This document shows, piece after piece, positions 26,564-35,883 of a stretch of DNA of 64,000 nt. The first letter of the stretch is position 1. Every line of letters begins with the position of its first letter. The notes under the pieces are model-generated. The model had not been told where the DNA came from. It worked only from the letters and a program-made list of their open reading frames with translations, and did not search any database. A program made the position numbers and the translations under genes. The stretch is from UBA6244 sp963676875 (lineage in GTDB: Bacteria; Bacteroidota; Bacteroidia; Bacteroidales; F082). The DNA lies in the NCBI GenBank assembly GCA_963676875.1, contig OY781436.1, positions 558,001 to 622,000 on the forward strand, in the 5' to 3' direction.

Positions 26564-28105
26564 TTATCTTCTACCGCCACCACTTCTGGATGAACTGGAG
26601 CTACTTGACGAACTTCTCGATCCGCCACCTGAACTGCTGCTGCCTGAGCTGCGGGAAGGAGTACTGGGAGCACTGTAACTCCGCGAGGATGTTCCACGAC
26701 TCCGGGTAGGCGAAGAATAGCTTTTCGATGGAGTGGAAGTGCTACGGGTGGTAGTTGGTCTTACCGAAGTTCCATTACCTCTTGAGCCAGAAGTGGATGG
26801 ACGAGCACTGGGCTGACGATTGGTTGTCGTAGGTCTTGAACGATTGTAGGTGGACGACCCTCTGGTATTGGTTTGTGTGGGTGAAACACTACGTTGGTTA
26901 GTTCTTGAATTGCTAACAGTGGATCTGGTTCTGGTGTTACCGGATCTGGTTGAAGTTGACCTGTTATTATTTTGAGCCTGAGTGTTTCCCACATATTCTC
27001 TGCTCGATCGTGGTTGACGTGAAGGCAAACTTTCGTATGATTGAGGTTTGCGATAACGCTCCTTTGATGAGGAAGGAGTTGTGGTGTTTGTGTTTCTTCT
27101 TTGCACAGAAGATGGCTTTTGCAAGGGATCCGACTTGGAAGTTTGGGTACGTTCGCGTGCTTCTCCCGGACGAGGGTTGGTAGTTGACGTTTCCTGATTT
27201 CTGTCGCGTGCAGCCACCGTGGGTCGTGTTGTAGTAGAAGCATTTGGGTGGTCGCCACGTGAAGTAAGTGTGGATCCGCCTCCTGCAACAACCGTTTCCG
27301 AAGTTCTACGGGTAGGACGTTCTGTACCATCGCCTGAACGGCCACCACGTCCGGGAATATTGGTGCCGCCGGTTCCACGACCTCTGGAGCGATAGGTAAC
27401 GGCTCTGCCATAGTCGGGGTAGTATCCGCCACCATAGGGAGGATAATATCCGCCACCATAATAGCCATCATAATAGCCATTCCAGTAGCCCTGATTGTAT
27501 CCTGCCCAGTAGCTTCCTCCATAATAAGAAGGATAGCCCCAATAATAAGGAGAGTAACCCCAGCCATAAGATGGATAACCCCATCCGTAATAAGGATATC
27601 CCCAACGATAAGAGGGATAACTGTAATAAGGCCATCCGTATCCATAGCTCATGGAATAACCCATGCCCATGCCGACACCCACGCCCATGCTAAACGACCA
27701 GTTGGAGCTTCCGCATCCACCACAATCGCTTACATATTCTTCATCGTAGTAGTCGTCGCTGGTACCGGTTCCGTTAAATCTCTTAATACGAGCGGCATAG
27801 TCGCTTTCGTAGTAATCATCAATAAACTGATAATCTTCTTCTTGCGTTTCTTCTGAAGCCCCGGCCGGAGTAGCAGCCACATTGGACTCATATTGTGTAG
27901 TATACTCGAACTCACCATCGGAAGAAGGGGTTTCGGTAGTAACAACAGGAGCGGATACAATTGGCTCGCCAGCATTACCCCGATCTGATTTGGATGAGTA
28001 GTAAACATCGTCGCCCGGCACGTTACTATAAGAAGAACATGCGCTCAGCAGGGCTACAAGTGCCAGTGCTGTGAGCAGTTTTAGTGTGGTTTTTGGCGTT
28101 TCCAT
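26564..28105 (-). CDS. Low-complexity Gly/Tyr/Trp- and Ser/Arg-rich lipoprotein
   Basis: 513 residues from the ATG at 28105, which begins directly before the type II signal peptide (lipobox ALLSACSS); the longer frame adds residues that would bury it. An acidic stretch follows (30-120). Then comes an aromatic repeat zone of about 100 residues built on G-Y-P-W units such as YYGWGYPSYGWGYSPYYWG. A long basic tail of Ser, Arg, Thr and Pro ends in a Ser/Gly run. It has no catalytic motif that I recognise. Similar Bacteroidota proteins are usually left as hypothetical. It is probably a surface-exposed, disordered envelope protein. No good promoter was found; the divergent proS promoter lies in the same gap. 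Confidence 0.75.
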   Translation of the reverse strand: METPKTTLKLLTALALVALLSACSSYSNVPGDDVYYSSKSDRGNAGEPIVSAPVVTTETPSSDGEFEYTTQYESNVAATPAGASEETQEEDYQFIDDYYESDYAARIKRFNGTGTSDDYYDEEYVSDCGGCGSSNWSFSMGVGVGMGMGYSMSYGYGWPYYSYPSYRWGYPYYGWGYPSYGWGYSPYYWGYPSYYGGSYWAGYNQGYWNGYYDGYYGGGYYPPYGGGYYPDYGRAVTYRSRGRGTGGTNIPGRGGRSGDGTERPTRRTSETVVAGGGSTLTSRGDHPNASTTTRPTVAARDRNQETSTTNPRPGEARERTQTSKSDPLQKPSSVQRRNTNTTTPSSSKERYRKPQSYESLPSRQPRSSREYVGNTQAQNNNRSTSTRSGNTRTRSTVSNSRTNQRSVSPTQTNTRGSSTYNRSRPTTTNRQPSARPSTSGSRGNGTSVRPTTTRSTSTPSKSYSSPTRSRGTSSRSYSAPSTPSRSSGSSSSGGGSRSSSSSSSSSRSGGGRR

Positions 28106-28117
28106 GATATATATGTG

Positions 28118-28147
28118 TTGGTCGTTATTAAACATTGTGTAATTTTG
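28118..28147 (+). promoter_or_regulatory. Promoter of proS
   Basis: TTG (28118-28120), 19 bases of spacing, TAATTTTG (28140-28147): an ideal match to the Bacteroidota pattern. The proS ATG is 41 bases downstream of the box. Confidence 0.7.
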
Positions 28148-28188
28148 TACACTCATAAAAAATACAAAGACTATACCAAACTTTCAAT

Positions 28189-29658
28189 ATGGCAAAAGAA
28201 TTAACTCCCCAAGCAGAAAATTATTCGCAATGGTATAACGACCTGGTAACAAAAGCCGACCTGGCCGAAAACTCCGCTGTACGTGGCTCAATGGTGATAA
28301 AACCCTATGGTTATGCCATTTGGGAGAAGATGCAGTCGATCCTCGATGGTATGTTTAAAGACACCGGACACCAAAATGCATATTTCCCTCTTTTTATTCC
28401 AAAATCTTTTTTCAGCAAGGAAGCTTCGCATGTGGAGGGATTTGCCAAAGAATGTGCGGTGGTCACACATTATCGACTAAAAAGTGATCCTGAAAAGGGT
28501 ATTATCGTTGACCCCGAAGCCAAATTGGAGGAAGAACTCATCGTGAGACCTACTTCTGAAACCATTATCTGGGATACTTACCGTCGTTGGGTACAATCAT
28601 ACCGCGACCTGCCCATATTGATTAACCAATGGGCCAATGTAGTTCGATGGGAAATGCGCACCCGTTTGTTTTTACGAACAGCAGAATTTCTATGGCAAGA
28701 AGGACATACCGCCCACGCCACCCGTCAGGAAGCTGTGGAAGAAGCCGAACAAATGCTCAGGGTATATGCCGAATTCGCCGAAACCTACATGGCCATGCCC
28801 GTACTCACTGGTGTAAAATCGCCCAACGAACGTTTTGCGGGAGCAGTAGAAACCTATTGTATTGAAGCCCTCATGCAGGATGGGAAAGCGCTTCAGGCCG
28901 GAACATCGCACTTTTTGGGACAAAATTTTGCCAAAGCGTTTGATGTAAAATTTGTAAATAAAGAAAACCAACAGGAATTTGTATGGGCCACCTCCTGGGG
29001 TGTAAGTACCCGCCTGATTGGTGCCCTCATCATGTCACATTCGGATGATAACGGCTTGGTGTTACCACCAAAACTCGCTCCCATTCAAGTAGTTATAGTT
29101 CCTATTTTCAGAAAAGAAGATGAACTTGCAGCCATCACCGAAAAGGTGAAAGGCCTGATGACTGAACTAAAGAGCAAAGGAATTTCAGTGAAATTTGACG
29201 ACCGCGACACCCACAAACCCGGTTTTAAATTTGCCGAATGGGAAATGAAAGGGGTACCTGTGCGTTTGGCCATCGGACCACGCGATCTGGAGAAAGGGAC
29301 CGTCGAAGTAGCCCGTCGTGATACCTTAGAAAAAGAAACACTCCAATTCACCGACATCGCTGATAAAATTGAACATCTTCTCGAAAAAATTCAAAAGAAC
29401 ATCTACCAAAAAGCATTGGATTTCAGAGAAGAAAACACCTTTGAGGTGGATACCTGGGAAGGTTTTAAAGACCGCATAGAGAAAGGTGGATTTGTATTAG
29501 CCCATTGGGATGGAACTCCTGAAACCGAACAGAAAATCAAGGAAGAAACTAAGGCCACCATTCGTGTGATTCAACCGGAAAGAAAATCAGAGGCGGGTAA
29601 ATGTATTTACACCGGAAACCCCAGTAGTCAAAGGGTGGTTTTCGCGAAATCTTACTAA
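28189..29658 (+). CDS. proS: Prolyl-tRNA synthetase
   Basis: 489 residues; charges tRNA-Pro with proline. This is the shorter archaeal/eukaryotic-like ProS without the bacterial editing insertion. Class II motifs are seen: RPTSETIIWDTYRRWVQSYR (motif 1/2 region), RTRLFLRTAEFLWQEGHTAH-type sequence (motif 2), and GVSTRLIGALIMSHSDDNG (motif 3). The C-terminal anticodon-binding domain follows (PIQVVIVPIFRK...), with a zinc-domain-like C-terminal extension ending RVVFAKSY. The final Tyr is characteristic of this subtype. The gene is monocistronic with its own promoter. Confidence 0.97.
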   Translation: MAKELTPQAENYSQWYNDLVTKADLAENSAVRGSMVIKPYGYAIWEKMQSILDGMFKDTGHQNAYFPLFIPKSFFSKEASHVEGFAKECAVVTHYRLKSDPEKGIIVDPEAKLEEELIVRPTSETIIWDTYRRWVQSYRDLPILINQWANVVRWEMRTRLFLRTAEFLWQEGHTAHATRQEAVEEAEQMLRVYAEFAETYMAMPVLTGVKSPNERFAGAVETYCIEALMQDGKALQAGTSHFLGQNFAKAFDVKFVNKENQQEFVWATSWGVSTRLIGALIMSHSDDNGLVLPPKLAPIQVVIVPIFRKEDELAAITEKVKGLMTELKSKGISVKFDDRDTHKPGFKFAEWEMKGVPVRLAIGPRDLEKGTVEVARRDTLEKETLQFTDIADKIEHLLEKIQKNIYQKALDFREENTFEVDTWEGFKDRIEKGGFVLAHWDGTPETEQKIKEETKATIRVIQPERKSEAGKCIYTGNPSSQRVVFAKSY

Positions 29659-29758
29659 AAGCGTTTATCTTTTTTTGTTGACAATTCCTGGTATCTTATT
29701 AGAAGTCAGGAGTTGTTATTGCATTCTCTCAAATAAAGAGTCATTTTTGTCGCGTTCC

Positions 29759-31063
29759 TTAAAACCGATCGACACGCAGAAATATATTCCAGTAAAGCTC
29801 CTTGGTCATACTGTCGTAGTGCAAATAGCCGTACCTATATTGATAGGTTTGAATTTGACAGACCAATACCAAAATAATCAATACGGTTTTTATCCATGCC
29901 GGACGGCGGGTTCGTTGTAGGAAAATTCCAATCAAGATCATGAAATATGGAAAATACTCAATCATGACGCGTGAAGAAAAACTGCCGCCGTAATACCATA
30001 ACCACCAACTACTCAGCACATATACTACCACCAATAAAAAACCAAAAAGGGCTATGGCTGCCATTCTGGATGCTTTCCACACATACCACATGCCACCCAA
30101 AGCCAAAAAACACATGGGGGTATAAACAAAAAGGCCCTTGCGGTAAGAAACCAAAAACTTGATCATTTCGGGATTAGCAAAATTAAACCCTTCACCCTGG
30201 TAGGAATACACAAAAAACGAACCCGTTTGGAGATAATATATCACTCCCTGAATACACACAATCAAAACAACCAGAACTATCCCCAAAACCAACACCAACG
30301 GCTTTTTGAACAACCCCAATAGTGAAGTCTTGAACACCTCTGCCGAACCGGCTAAAAAAGGTAATGAAAACAAAACCAGCCCGTTGACCGGACGTATCAA
30401 AACAATGATCCCGAAAGCAACCGAAGCCCACAAAAACCATTTTGTTTGATCAGATTCAAAAAACCTGCGTACTGCCAACACAAATCCACTGACTACAGCA
30501 AAAGAAAACACATGCGACATGGCCGGCTCTCCGGTAACATAGTAAAACAGGTTGGTTCCAAAAAGAGCTGCCATCAGCACCCATGCGCGGTTGTTTGAGG
30601 ATATTTTGTATGTTTTCAACGCAAGCGACAACCACCACAAGCCAAACAACAAATAAAATATGGCGGCAATTTGGGTAAAAATCAACACCCATACAGAACA
30701 CCCATCCATAGAGTTGTCAGTGAGGTAGTTAAGTCCGTGTCCGATCAGATAAAACGGTGATATCAACAAAGCCGTCCCCACGTAATACTTGTTTACGGTA
30801 TGCCCTTTAAATTGTTTTCGGTAGTCAAAATAGAACTCTCTATGATCGGGATTGGCGGCAACTTCTTCCTGAAAACCAAAAGATAAATCGCCATATACAA
30901 AAATTGCGGGCAAATAGGAAAAGTAACCCACCCCATCAACTTTCACAATCCGATTCCATCTGCCATCGCCCCAGTTGAGGTTGGCGCTGATCCAAATCAC
31001 CACAATAGCTGAGAACACCATCACCCATCCCACCGCATCTATTCGTTGAATGATCCTTTTCAT
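29759..31063 (-). CDS. Polytopic membrane protein, possible GT-C-like glycosyltransferase
   Basis: 434 residues with about 10-12 hydrophobic segments. After the first membrane helix comes a luminal-type loop (NWGDGRWNRIVKVDGVGYFS, then YLPAIFVYGDLSFGF) and a second (YVGTALLISPFYLIGHGLNY). An acidic residue pair near the first loop and the alternating helix/loop pattern resemble GT-C glycosyltransferases that use lipid-linked sugars, but no definite family motif is visible. Its ATG overlaps the stop of the GIN-domain lipoprotein gene (ATGA), so translation is coupled. It is the last gene of a three-gene envelope operon; a role in lipid A or surface glycan modification is inferred only from that. 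Confidence 0.7.
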   Translation of the reverse strand: MKRIIQRIDAVGWVMVFSAIVVIWISANLNWGDGRWNRIVKVDGVGYFSYLPAIFVYGDLSFGFQEEVAANPDHREFYFDYRKQFKGHTVNKYYVGTALLISPFYLIGHGLNYLTDNSMDGCSVWVLIFTQIAAIFYLLFGLWWLSLALKTYKISSNNRAWVLMAALFGTNLFYYVTGEPAMSHVFSFAVVSGFVLAVRRFFESDQTKWFLWASVAFGIIVLIRPVNGLVLFSLPFLAGSAEVFKTSLLGLFKKPLVLVLGIVLVVLIVCIQGVIYYLQTGSFFVYSYQGEGFNFANPEMIKFLVSYRKGLFVYTPMCFLALGGMWYVWKASRMAAIALFGFLLVVVYVLSSWWLWYYGGSFSSRVMIEYFPYFMILIGIFLQRTRRPAWIKTVLIILVLVCQIQTYQYRYGYLHYDSMTKELYWNIFLRVDRF

Positions 31064-31809
31064 GGCGTTACATGTATCAGTTGACCGCTGCCCTGTTGAC
31101 TAAAATCAACCGAGGGTGGATCGCCATAATAATAAATATTTCCCAAGCCATAAATGGTTGCTTCCAATACCCTCGAAGCCCTGGTGTACATGTGATTTCC
31201 ACTCACGTTACTCATGTAAACTGAACCTGAATAGAGATTTCGCGTATCCACCACCCCAAAACCGGCCGAATACAAATAACTCAACCCAGATATTCCAGAG
31301 ATATTCAGTTCCTGGGTTCCATAATGAAGCCCGGCCCTGAGTTCGGTTGTGTGAATCAGCAGGTCGATGCGTCCGGCACCTTCAAATAAATTCACCTCAA
31401 GGGTGTCCAAAAAAAGCGTGTCCAATGTGGATATGTTTCCGATAGACATATATTCCAGGGTGTCCAAATCTTGCAGGGTAAGATACACAGTCAGTGGTTG
31501 GTCGAAACTGCGTATCCAGTTACATTCGTTGTTGTTCCTGATTTCCAGAGCGCCCAACTCGTTTACTACAGTCGTAATGCCATCCATGAGGTTTTTTCCG
31601 GTTTCTACCACACATTGGGTTGGGTATCCCTGATCAAGCACCAGATTTACATTGTCGTAAAGCAATATTTTATGAAAAGGAGGCAAGATTCTATCTTCTG
31701 TAATTTTTTCACCTGCGGTTTTAAAACAATCGCCCACGGAAGCTTTTTTGCATGAGCCTAAAGCCACCACCATCATCAAAACAACCATATGGAAGATTAG
31801 TTTAGTCAT
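31060..31809 (-). CDS. GIN-domain (DUF2807) lipoprotein
   Basis: 249 residues from the ATG at 31809, which overlaps the end of the upstream gene (ATGACTAA). The lipobox is VVALGSCK (Cys near residue 21). The body is a repetitive beta-solenoid of the head-GIN/DUF2807 type. It starts with ILPPFHKILLYDNVNLVLDQ, has an NLMDGITTVV loop, and ends with the typical VLEATIYGLGNIYYYGDPPS followed by GSGQLIHV. Family members are surface or periplasmic lipoproteins of unknown function in Bacteroidota. It is coupled by overlap to both neighbours. Confidence 0.85.
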   Translation of the reverse strand: MTKLIFHMVVLMMVVALGSCKKASVGDCFKTAGEKITEDRILPPFHKILLYDNVNLVLDQGYPTQCVVETGKNLMDGITTVVNELGALEIRNNNECNWIRSFDQPLTVYLTLQDLDTLEYMSIGNISTLDTLFLDTLEVNLFEGAGRIDLLIHTTELRAGLHYGTQELNISGISGLSYLYSAGFGVVDTRNLYSGSVYMSNVSGNHMYTRASRVLEATIYGLGNIYYYGDPPSVDFSQQGSGQLIHVTP

Positions 31810-32962
31810 GTGCAATTTTTTGACGATATTTTACAAATACACGACGACCGATACCCAACCCCACGTATTCGGCTTTTCCCAAATGCGAACTGAGAGCAAA
31901 ATTGGCAAACCAGTTTTCAGTGAACCGATACTTGAGCGTGAGCCGTTGATAGAAATCTCCCTCATTTCGCTCTTTTCCGGCAGCGTTAATTCCGGCGTTA
32001 AATAAAAACGACACCTTACTAATTACCAGCTCGTAAGCAAAATTAATTCCAACTTTTGTTACGTCTCGTAAGCTTGGTTCCTCACCGGATGACTCCCGAA
32101 GCAGAAATTTGTCGGAAGCATCGTAGGTATAGTCCACCCCGGCTCCAAACTTACTTTTGTAACTCACCCTGGCCAGAATGTTGGTATAAAAAGCATATAC
32201 CATGAACCTTTCACCCAGTTCTTCCGACATGTCTTTGGTGGCAACAGCAGTAGCGAATTGCAATTCCAGGTACTTGCTTCCGTCGAACTCGAAAGAATGG
32301 TAACGGGGCAGCACTTGAGTTTTGTGGCTTTTATTCGGTTTTTTCAAAGAAACTGTAGCCCCAACGGTGGCCGTAAAAATATTCAATCCGTAATTGGGGG
32401 TTTTGGTGGAGCCATTGGAAAAGTGAGTTAACCCAAAACCACCCGAAATGGCAACTCGCCTGCTGGGTTGCCAACGATAATCAAAATACAGGCTGGCAGA
32501 GAGATTGAATGCAGAGCCAATGGCAAAATTCTTGTAATTTTCGATGCGATCGAAATGGTTGGTTAGATAGGCGCCTCCTACACCTAATTTAAAATTGACG
32601 GATTGATTATTCCATCTCGTAAGCGGGAAATTAATAAAGGGATATACTGCCATCACTGACCCAACCTCCTCGAAACCACCCAAATTCGACATCCACATGG
32701 CAACCCCCAACGAGGGATAGTTATACTCCTGCTCCCACCTGCTCGCACCCCAGGTTTGCTTTTGGATAGAAATTTCCATTGCTGGAAAATGCGATTGATA
32801 AACATCCAATTCCAGGTGGTGGCTAAGCAGAAAACCATATTGACCCTTTACTTCCACCGACAGGTTATTCTCATTTCGGGGGCCTTGCGGTTGAGCTCCC
32901 AGAGTAATTGTCTGTAACAACAGAATCAACAACCAGATATGTATTTTATACTTCAATGACAA
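31802..32962 (-). CDS. PagL-like lipid A 3-O-deacylase family outer membrane protein
   Basis: 386 residues. The signal peptide is IHIWLLILLLQTITLGAQ. The N-terminal half is a PagL-type barrel: SVEVKGQYGFLLSHHLELDV, later GGFGLTHFSNGSTKTPNYGL, containing the HxSNG signature with the catalytic His and Ser pair expected in PagL. The C-terminal half adds further beta strands that ordinary PagL (about 170 residues) lacks. No ATG is available: the frame opens with TTG at 32962 (TTG TCA TTG AAG), 20 bases after a perfect -7 box, so a TTG start is inferred. It leads an operon with the GIN lipoprotein and the polytopic protein. The likely action is removal of a lipid A acyl chain in the outer membrane. 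Confidence 0.78.
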   Translation of the reverse strand: MSLKYKIHIWLLILLLQTITLGAQPQGPRNENNLSVEVKGQYGFLLSHHLELDVYQSHFPAMEISIQKQTWGASRWEQEYNYPSLGVAMWMSNLGGFEEVGSVMAVYPFINFPLTRWNNQSVNFKLGVGGAYLTNHFDRIENYKNFAIGSAFNLSASLYFDYRWQPSRRVAISGGFGLTHFSNGSTKTPNYGLNIFTATVGATVSLKKPNKSHKTQVLPRYHSFEFDGSKYLELQFATAVATKDMSEELGERFMVYAFYTNILARVSYKSKFGAGVDYTYDASDKFLLRESSGEEPSLRDVTKVGINFAYELVISKVSFLFNAGINAAGKERNEGDFYQRLTLKYRFTENWFANFALSSHLGKAEYVGLGIGRRVFVKYRQKIAHD

Positions 32963-32981
32963 TTACTGCTATTTAAGGGTG

Positions 32982-33008
32982 CAAAGGTAGAAAATCTGGG
33001 GGTTTCAA
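32982..33008 (-). promoter_or_regulatory. Promoter of the PagL-like operon
   Basis: Minus strand TACCTTTG (32989-32982) with a TTG at 33008-33006, 16 bases upstream. It leaves room for only a very short leader before the TTG start at 32962 and thereby limits where translation can begin. Confidence 0.55.
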
Positions 33009-33058
33009 CTCATCGCAGCATGTAAGTTGTTTTCATACCATTATGTTCTAAAAAACTT

Positions 33059-33066
33059 TACATTTG
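33059..33066 (+). promoter_or_regulatory. -7 box of the sensor kinase operon
   Basis: TACATTTG, a perfect TAnnTTTG, 25 bases before the ATG at 33092. No -33 TTG at the proper distance. Confidence 0.5.
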
Positions 33067-33091
33067 TGGTATATTGCAAAAAATTCAAATC

Positions 33092-35875
33092 ATGGCGTTT
33101 CGTTTGTGTATTAAGGCGTGTATCATGTCGATGGGACTGTTATTTTTCCAATACACGAGCTATGCGCAAAGCAAAACCGACAGTCTGATTGAAGCACTCT
33201 CCGGTGCTACCGACAGTACCAGAATGGAACTCTATTACCAACTTAGCGAAGCCTTCTATCACGTGGATATCGGGGAAGCCAGTAAATTCGACTCCATGGG
33301 GTTGTTGTTGGCGCAAGATTTGGGCAACCGTAGACAAGAGGGGCGCTTTTTTAATAATTTGGGCATCGATTATTATTTCAATTCTGACTTCAAGCAAAGT
33401 CACTTTTATTTCAGTCAGGCACAGGCTGCATTCAATCATACGCGCGATACGGCCCGACTTGTTATGGCGCTGAACAACCTGGGGGCAGTCTATAAAACAC
33501 TGGGGCTATACAAACTGTCTGCCGACCACTACGCCGAAGCCATCAACCTGAAACAGCGCGAACACGATACCACCAGTTTGGTTACTACTTTTAACAATAT
33601 CAGCTTGTTGTACGATAAAATAGGTCTTTCCTCCGAAGGACTTTCTTTTCTGGACGACGCCTTGCAACTGGCTCTCATCCTCAACGACAGTTCGCTGATA
33701 AGTCTTACCTACCAAAATTTGGGGGCAATCCAGGTAAGTCAAATGCATTATAAAAAGGCCATCAAATATTCGGAAAAAGCACTCGAACTGAACCGGAGTA
33801 TGCGGGGCAACGACATCTGCCCCATATACAACAATCTGGCACTTTCGCATGAAGGTTTGGGGGATGCCCAAAAGGCTGAAAACTATTATCAACTGGCTTT
33901 TTCCCTGTTCGACGACAAGCTAAACGAATCTGAAAAGGCCGTCACCTTGCAAAACTATGCTTCGTTTTTAACCAATCAGGGGGATATCGATGGCGCTATT
34001 GCCACGGCAAACAAGGCCTTGTCCATTGCCGAAAAACATCGACTGACAGAAACCATACGTTCGACCTATAAATTACTTGCCACCAACTACCAAAGTCGAA
34101 ATAATTTCAAAAAAGCATACAGTTACCTTATGGAATCAAACAGGTGGAACGATTCTATCAACAGCAATAATTTAGCAGCAAGTCTGATGCTCATCAACAT
34201 CAACGAGCGAATAATCGAAGCCCGTCACGAACAAATGTTGCTTGAAAAACAAAACCAACTACAAGCACAACAAATTAGTTACGGTAGCAAATTGCTTAAC
34301 TTCATGATAACAGCATCGGTGATTCTTTTGATATTGTTCGGTATCATCATCTATTATGTAGTAAGGAAACGAAAAGATAACCAAAAACTCACTCAACTAA
34401 ACAAGCAACTGGGTGCCAGTGAAGAAAAATACAAGGCAGTGGTGGAACAAAGTCCACAATTGATGTTCATCCATCAAGATGGAAAGCTGCTTTTTGCCAA
34501 CCAACATTTTTACAAATTATCCGGTCATTCCCCCGATGAATTGTCGTCACTTTCCATATTCGATTTGGTGCATCCGGATGAAAAAGAAGGTATCATCCGT
34601 ATGGCCCGGGAGCGAATGCTCGGTGAAACACCAATGGAATCCTACGAATTAAAGGCGCTCAATAATAATAAACAAGAGGTGTTTCTCAACATGTCGTTCA
34701 GTAGAATTACCTACAATGACCAACCGGCTATTCTGGGCGTTGGCATAGATATCTCCGGAAGGAAAAAGAACCTCGAAACCATTAAAAAACTAACGGCGGC
34801 CATTGAGCAAAGCCCGATTATGATTTTGATTACCAACAAAGAGGGCAATATTGAATATACCAATCCGGCCTTTAGTAAAATCACCGGTTACACCCCTGAA
34901 GAAGCACTCAATAACAATCCGCGAATGTTGTCGTCGGGCATGGAAAACATACACATATATAAAGAGCTATGGGGAACCATCCTGAACGGAAATATCTGGC
35001 GAGGCGAACTGCTTAACAAAAAGAAAAATGGTGAATTGTATTGGGAATCACTGGTCATTTCACCCATTTTGAACGAACGAAATATGATCACCCATTTTGT
35101 GGCGGTGATGGAAGACATCTCCGAACGCAAGTCGATTCAAGAGGCATTGCAACAGCGGGAAGAGGCCCTGAGACATGCCAATATCACCAAGGACAAATTT
35201 TTTAGTATTATTGCACACGATTTGAAAAACCCGTTTAATGCCATCATCGGTTTCACCAGTCTGCTCATGGCAGAATACGACAATATTGACGATATTGAAC
35301 GACGAAGCTATATCGAAAACATCCACCTGGCTTCAAACACCACATACCGTTTGCTCGAAAACCTGCTGGAATGGTCGCGTACGCAGACAGGGAAAATTAA
35401 ATTTACCCCTTCCCTTTTCGATTTAAGCGCCGCCGTAAACGAAGTAACCAGCCTGCAACAAACACAGGCCGCCAAAAAAGGACTGAAAGTAATCTCGGAA
35501 ATACCTTTCAACACCAACGTGTTTGCCGACAAAAACATGATTAAAACTGTGTTGCGCAACCTCATTTCAAATGCCATTAAATTTACCTCGTCGGGCGAAA
35601 TTCGGATTACCGCAAAAAAGAAAAAAGAACATTTGGAAGTTTGTGTTTCCGACACAGGAATCGGCATCCCGGAATCTGGAATCGACAAAATATTTAAACT
35701 GGACGAACAATACCTGGCCGAAGGAACAGAATTTGAAAAAGGAACCGGTATCGGACTGATTCTCAGTAAAGAATTTATCAATAAACACGAAGGAAGTATT
35801 TGGGTAAAAAGCAAAAAGAACATGGGTTCAAAATTCTGTTTTACCCTCCCGACCAATAAATCACACTTTAACTAA
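33092..35875 (+). CDS. TPR- and PAS-containing sensor histidine kinase
   Basis: 927 residues from the ATG at 33092 (a TTG 18 bases earlier is less likely). A signal peptide ends at SYAQ. The periplasmic part (about 30-390) is a tetratricopeptide array, for example NNLGAVYKTLGLYKLSADHY and YNNLALSHEGLGDAQKAENY. A membrane helix follows (about 406-423), then two PAS domains (about 443-560 and 567-690), a HisKA domain with phospho-acceptor His709 in IIAHDLKNPFNAI, and an ATPase domain with NLISNAIKFTSSGE, DTGIGIPESG and GTGIGL. No receiver domain is attached; the next gene supplies one, 8 bases downstream. It probably senses a periplasmic protein or peptide through the TPRs; the signal is unknown. 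Confidence 0.93.
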   Translation: MAFRLCIKACIMSMGLLFFQYTSYAQSKTDSLIEALSGATDSTRMELYYQLSEAFYHVDIGEASKFDSMGLLLAQDLGNRRQEGRFFNNLGIDYYFNSDFKQSHFYFSQAQAAFNHTRDTARLVMALNNLGAVYKTLGLYKLSADHYAEAINLKQREHDTTSLVTTFNNISLLYDKIGLSSEGLSFLDDALQLALILNDSSLISLTYQNLGAIQVSQMHYKKAIKYSEKALELNRSMRGNDICPIYNNLALSHEGLGDAQKAENYYQLAFSLFDDKLNESEKAVTLQNYASFLTNQGDIDGAIATANKALSIAEKHRLTETIRSTYKLLATNYQSRNNFKKAYSYLMESNRWNDSINSNNLAASLMLININERIIEARHEQMLLEKQNQLQAQQISYGSKLLNFMITASVILLILFGIIIYYVVRKRKDNQKLTQLNKQLGASEEKYKAVVEQSPQLMFIHQDGKLLFANQHFYKLSGHSPDELSSLSIFDLVHPDEKEGIIRMARERMLGETPMESYELKALNNNKQEVFLNMSFSRITYNDQPAILGVGIDISGRKKNLETIKKLTAAIEQSPIMILITNKEGNIEYTNPAFSKITGYTPEEALNNNPRMLSSGMENIHIYKELWGTILNGNIWRGELLNKKKNGELYWESLVISPILNERNMITHFVAVMEDISERKSIQEALQQREEALRHANITKDKFFSIIAHDLKNPFNAIIGFTSLLMAEYDNIDDIERRSYIENIHLASNTTYRLLENLLEWSRTQTGKIKFTPSLFDLSAAVNEVTSLQQTQAAKKGLKVISEIPFNTNVFADKNMIKTVLRNLISNAIKFTSSGEIRITAKKKKEHLEVCVSDTGIGIPESGIDKIFKLDEQYLAEGTEFEKGTGIGLILSKEFINKHEGSIWVKSKKNMGSKFCFTLPTNKSHFN

Positions 35876-35883
35876 TTTGAAAG

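Noticed and set aside
26761..27645. Long minus-strand frame (about 294 codons) within the low-complexity lipoprotein gene
   Set aside because: It is a shadow of the repetitive Gly/Tyr/Ser-rich gene in another frame.
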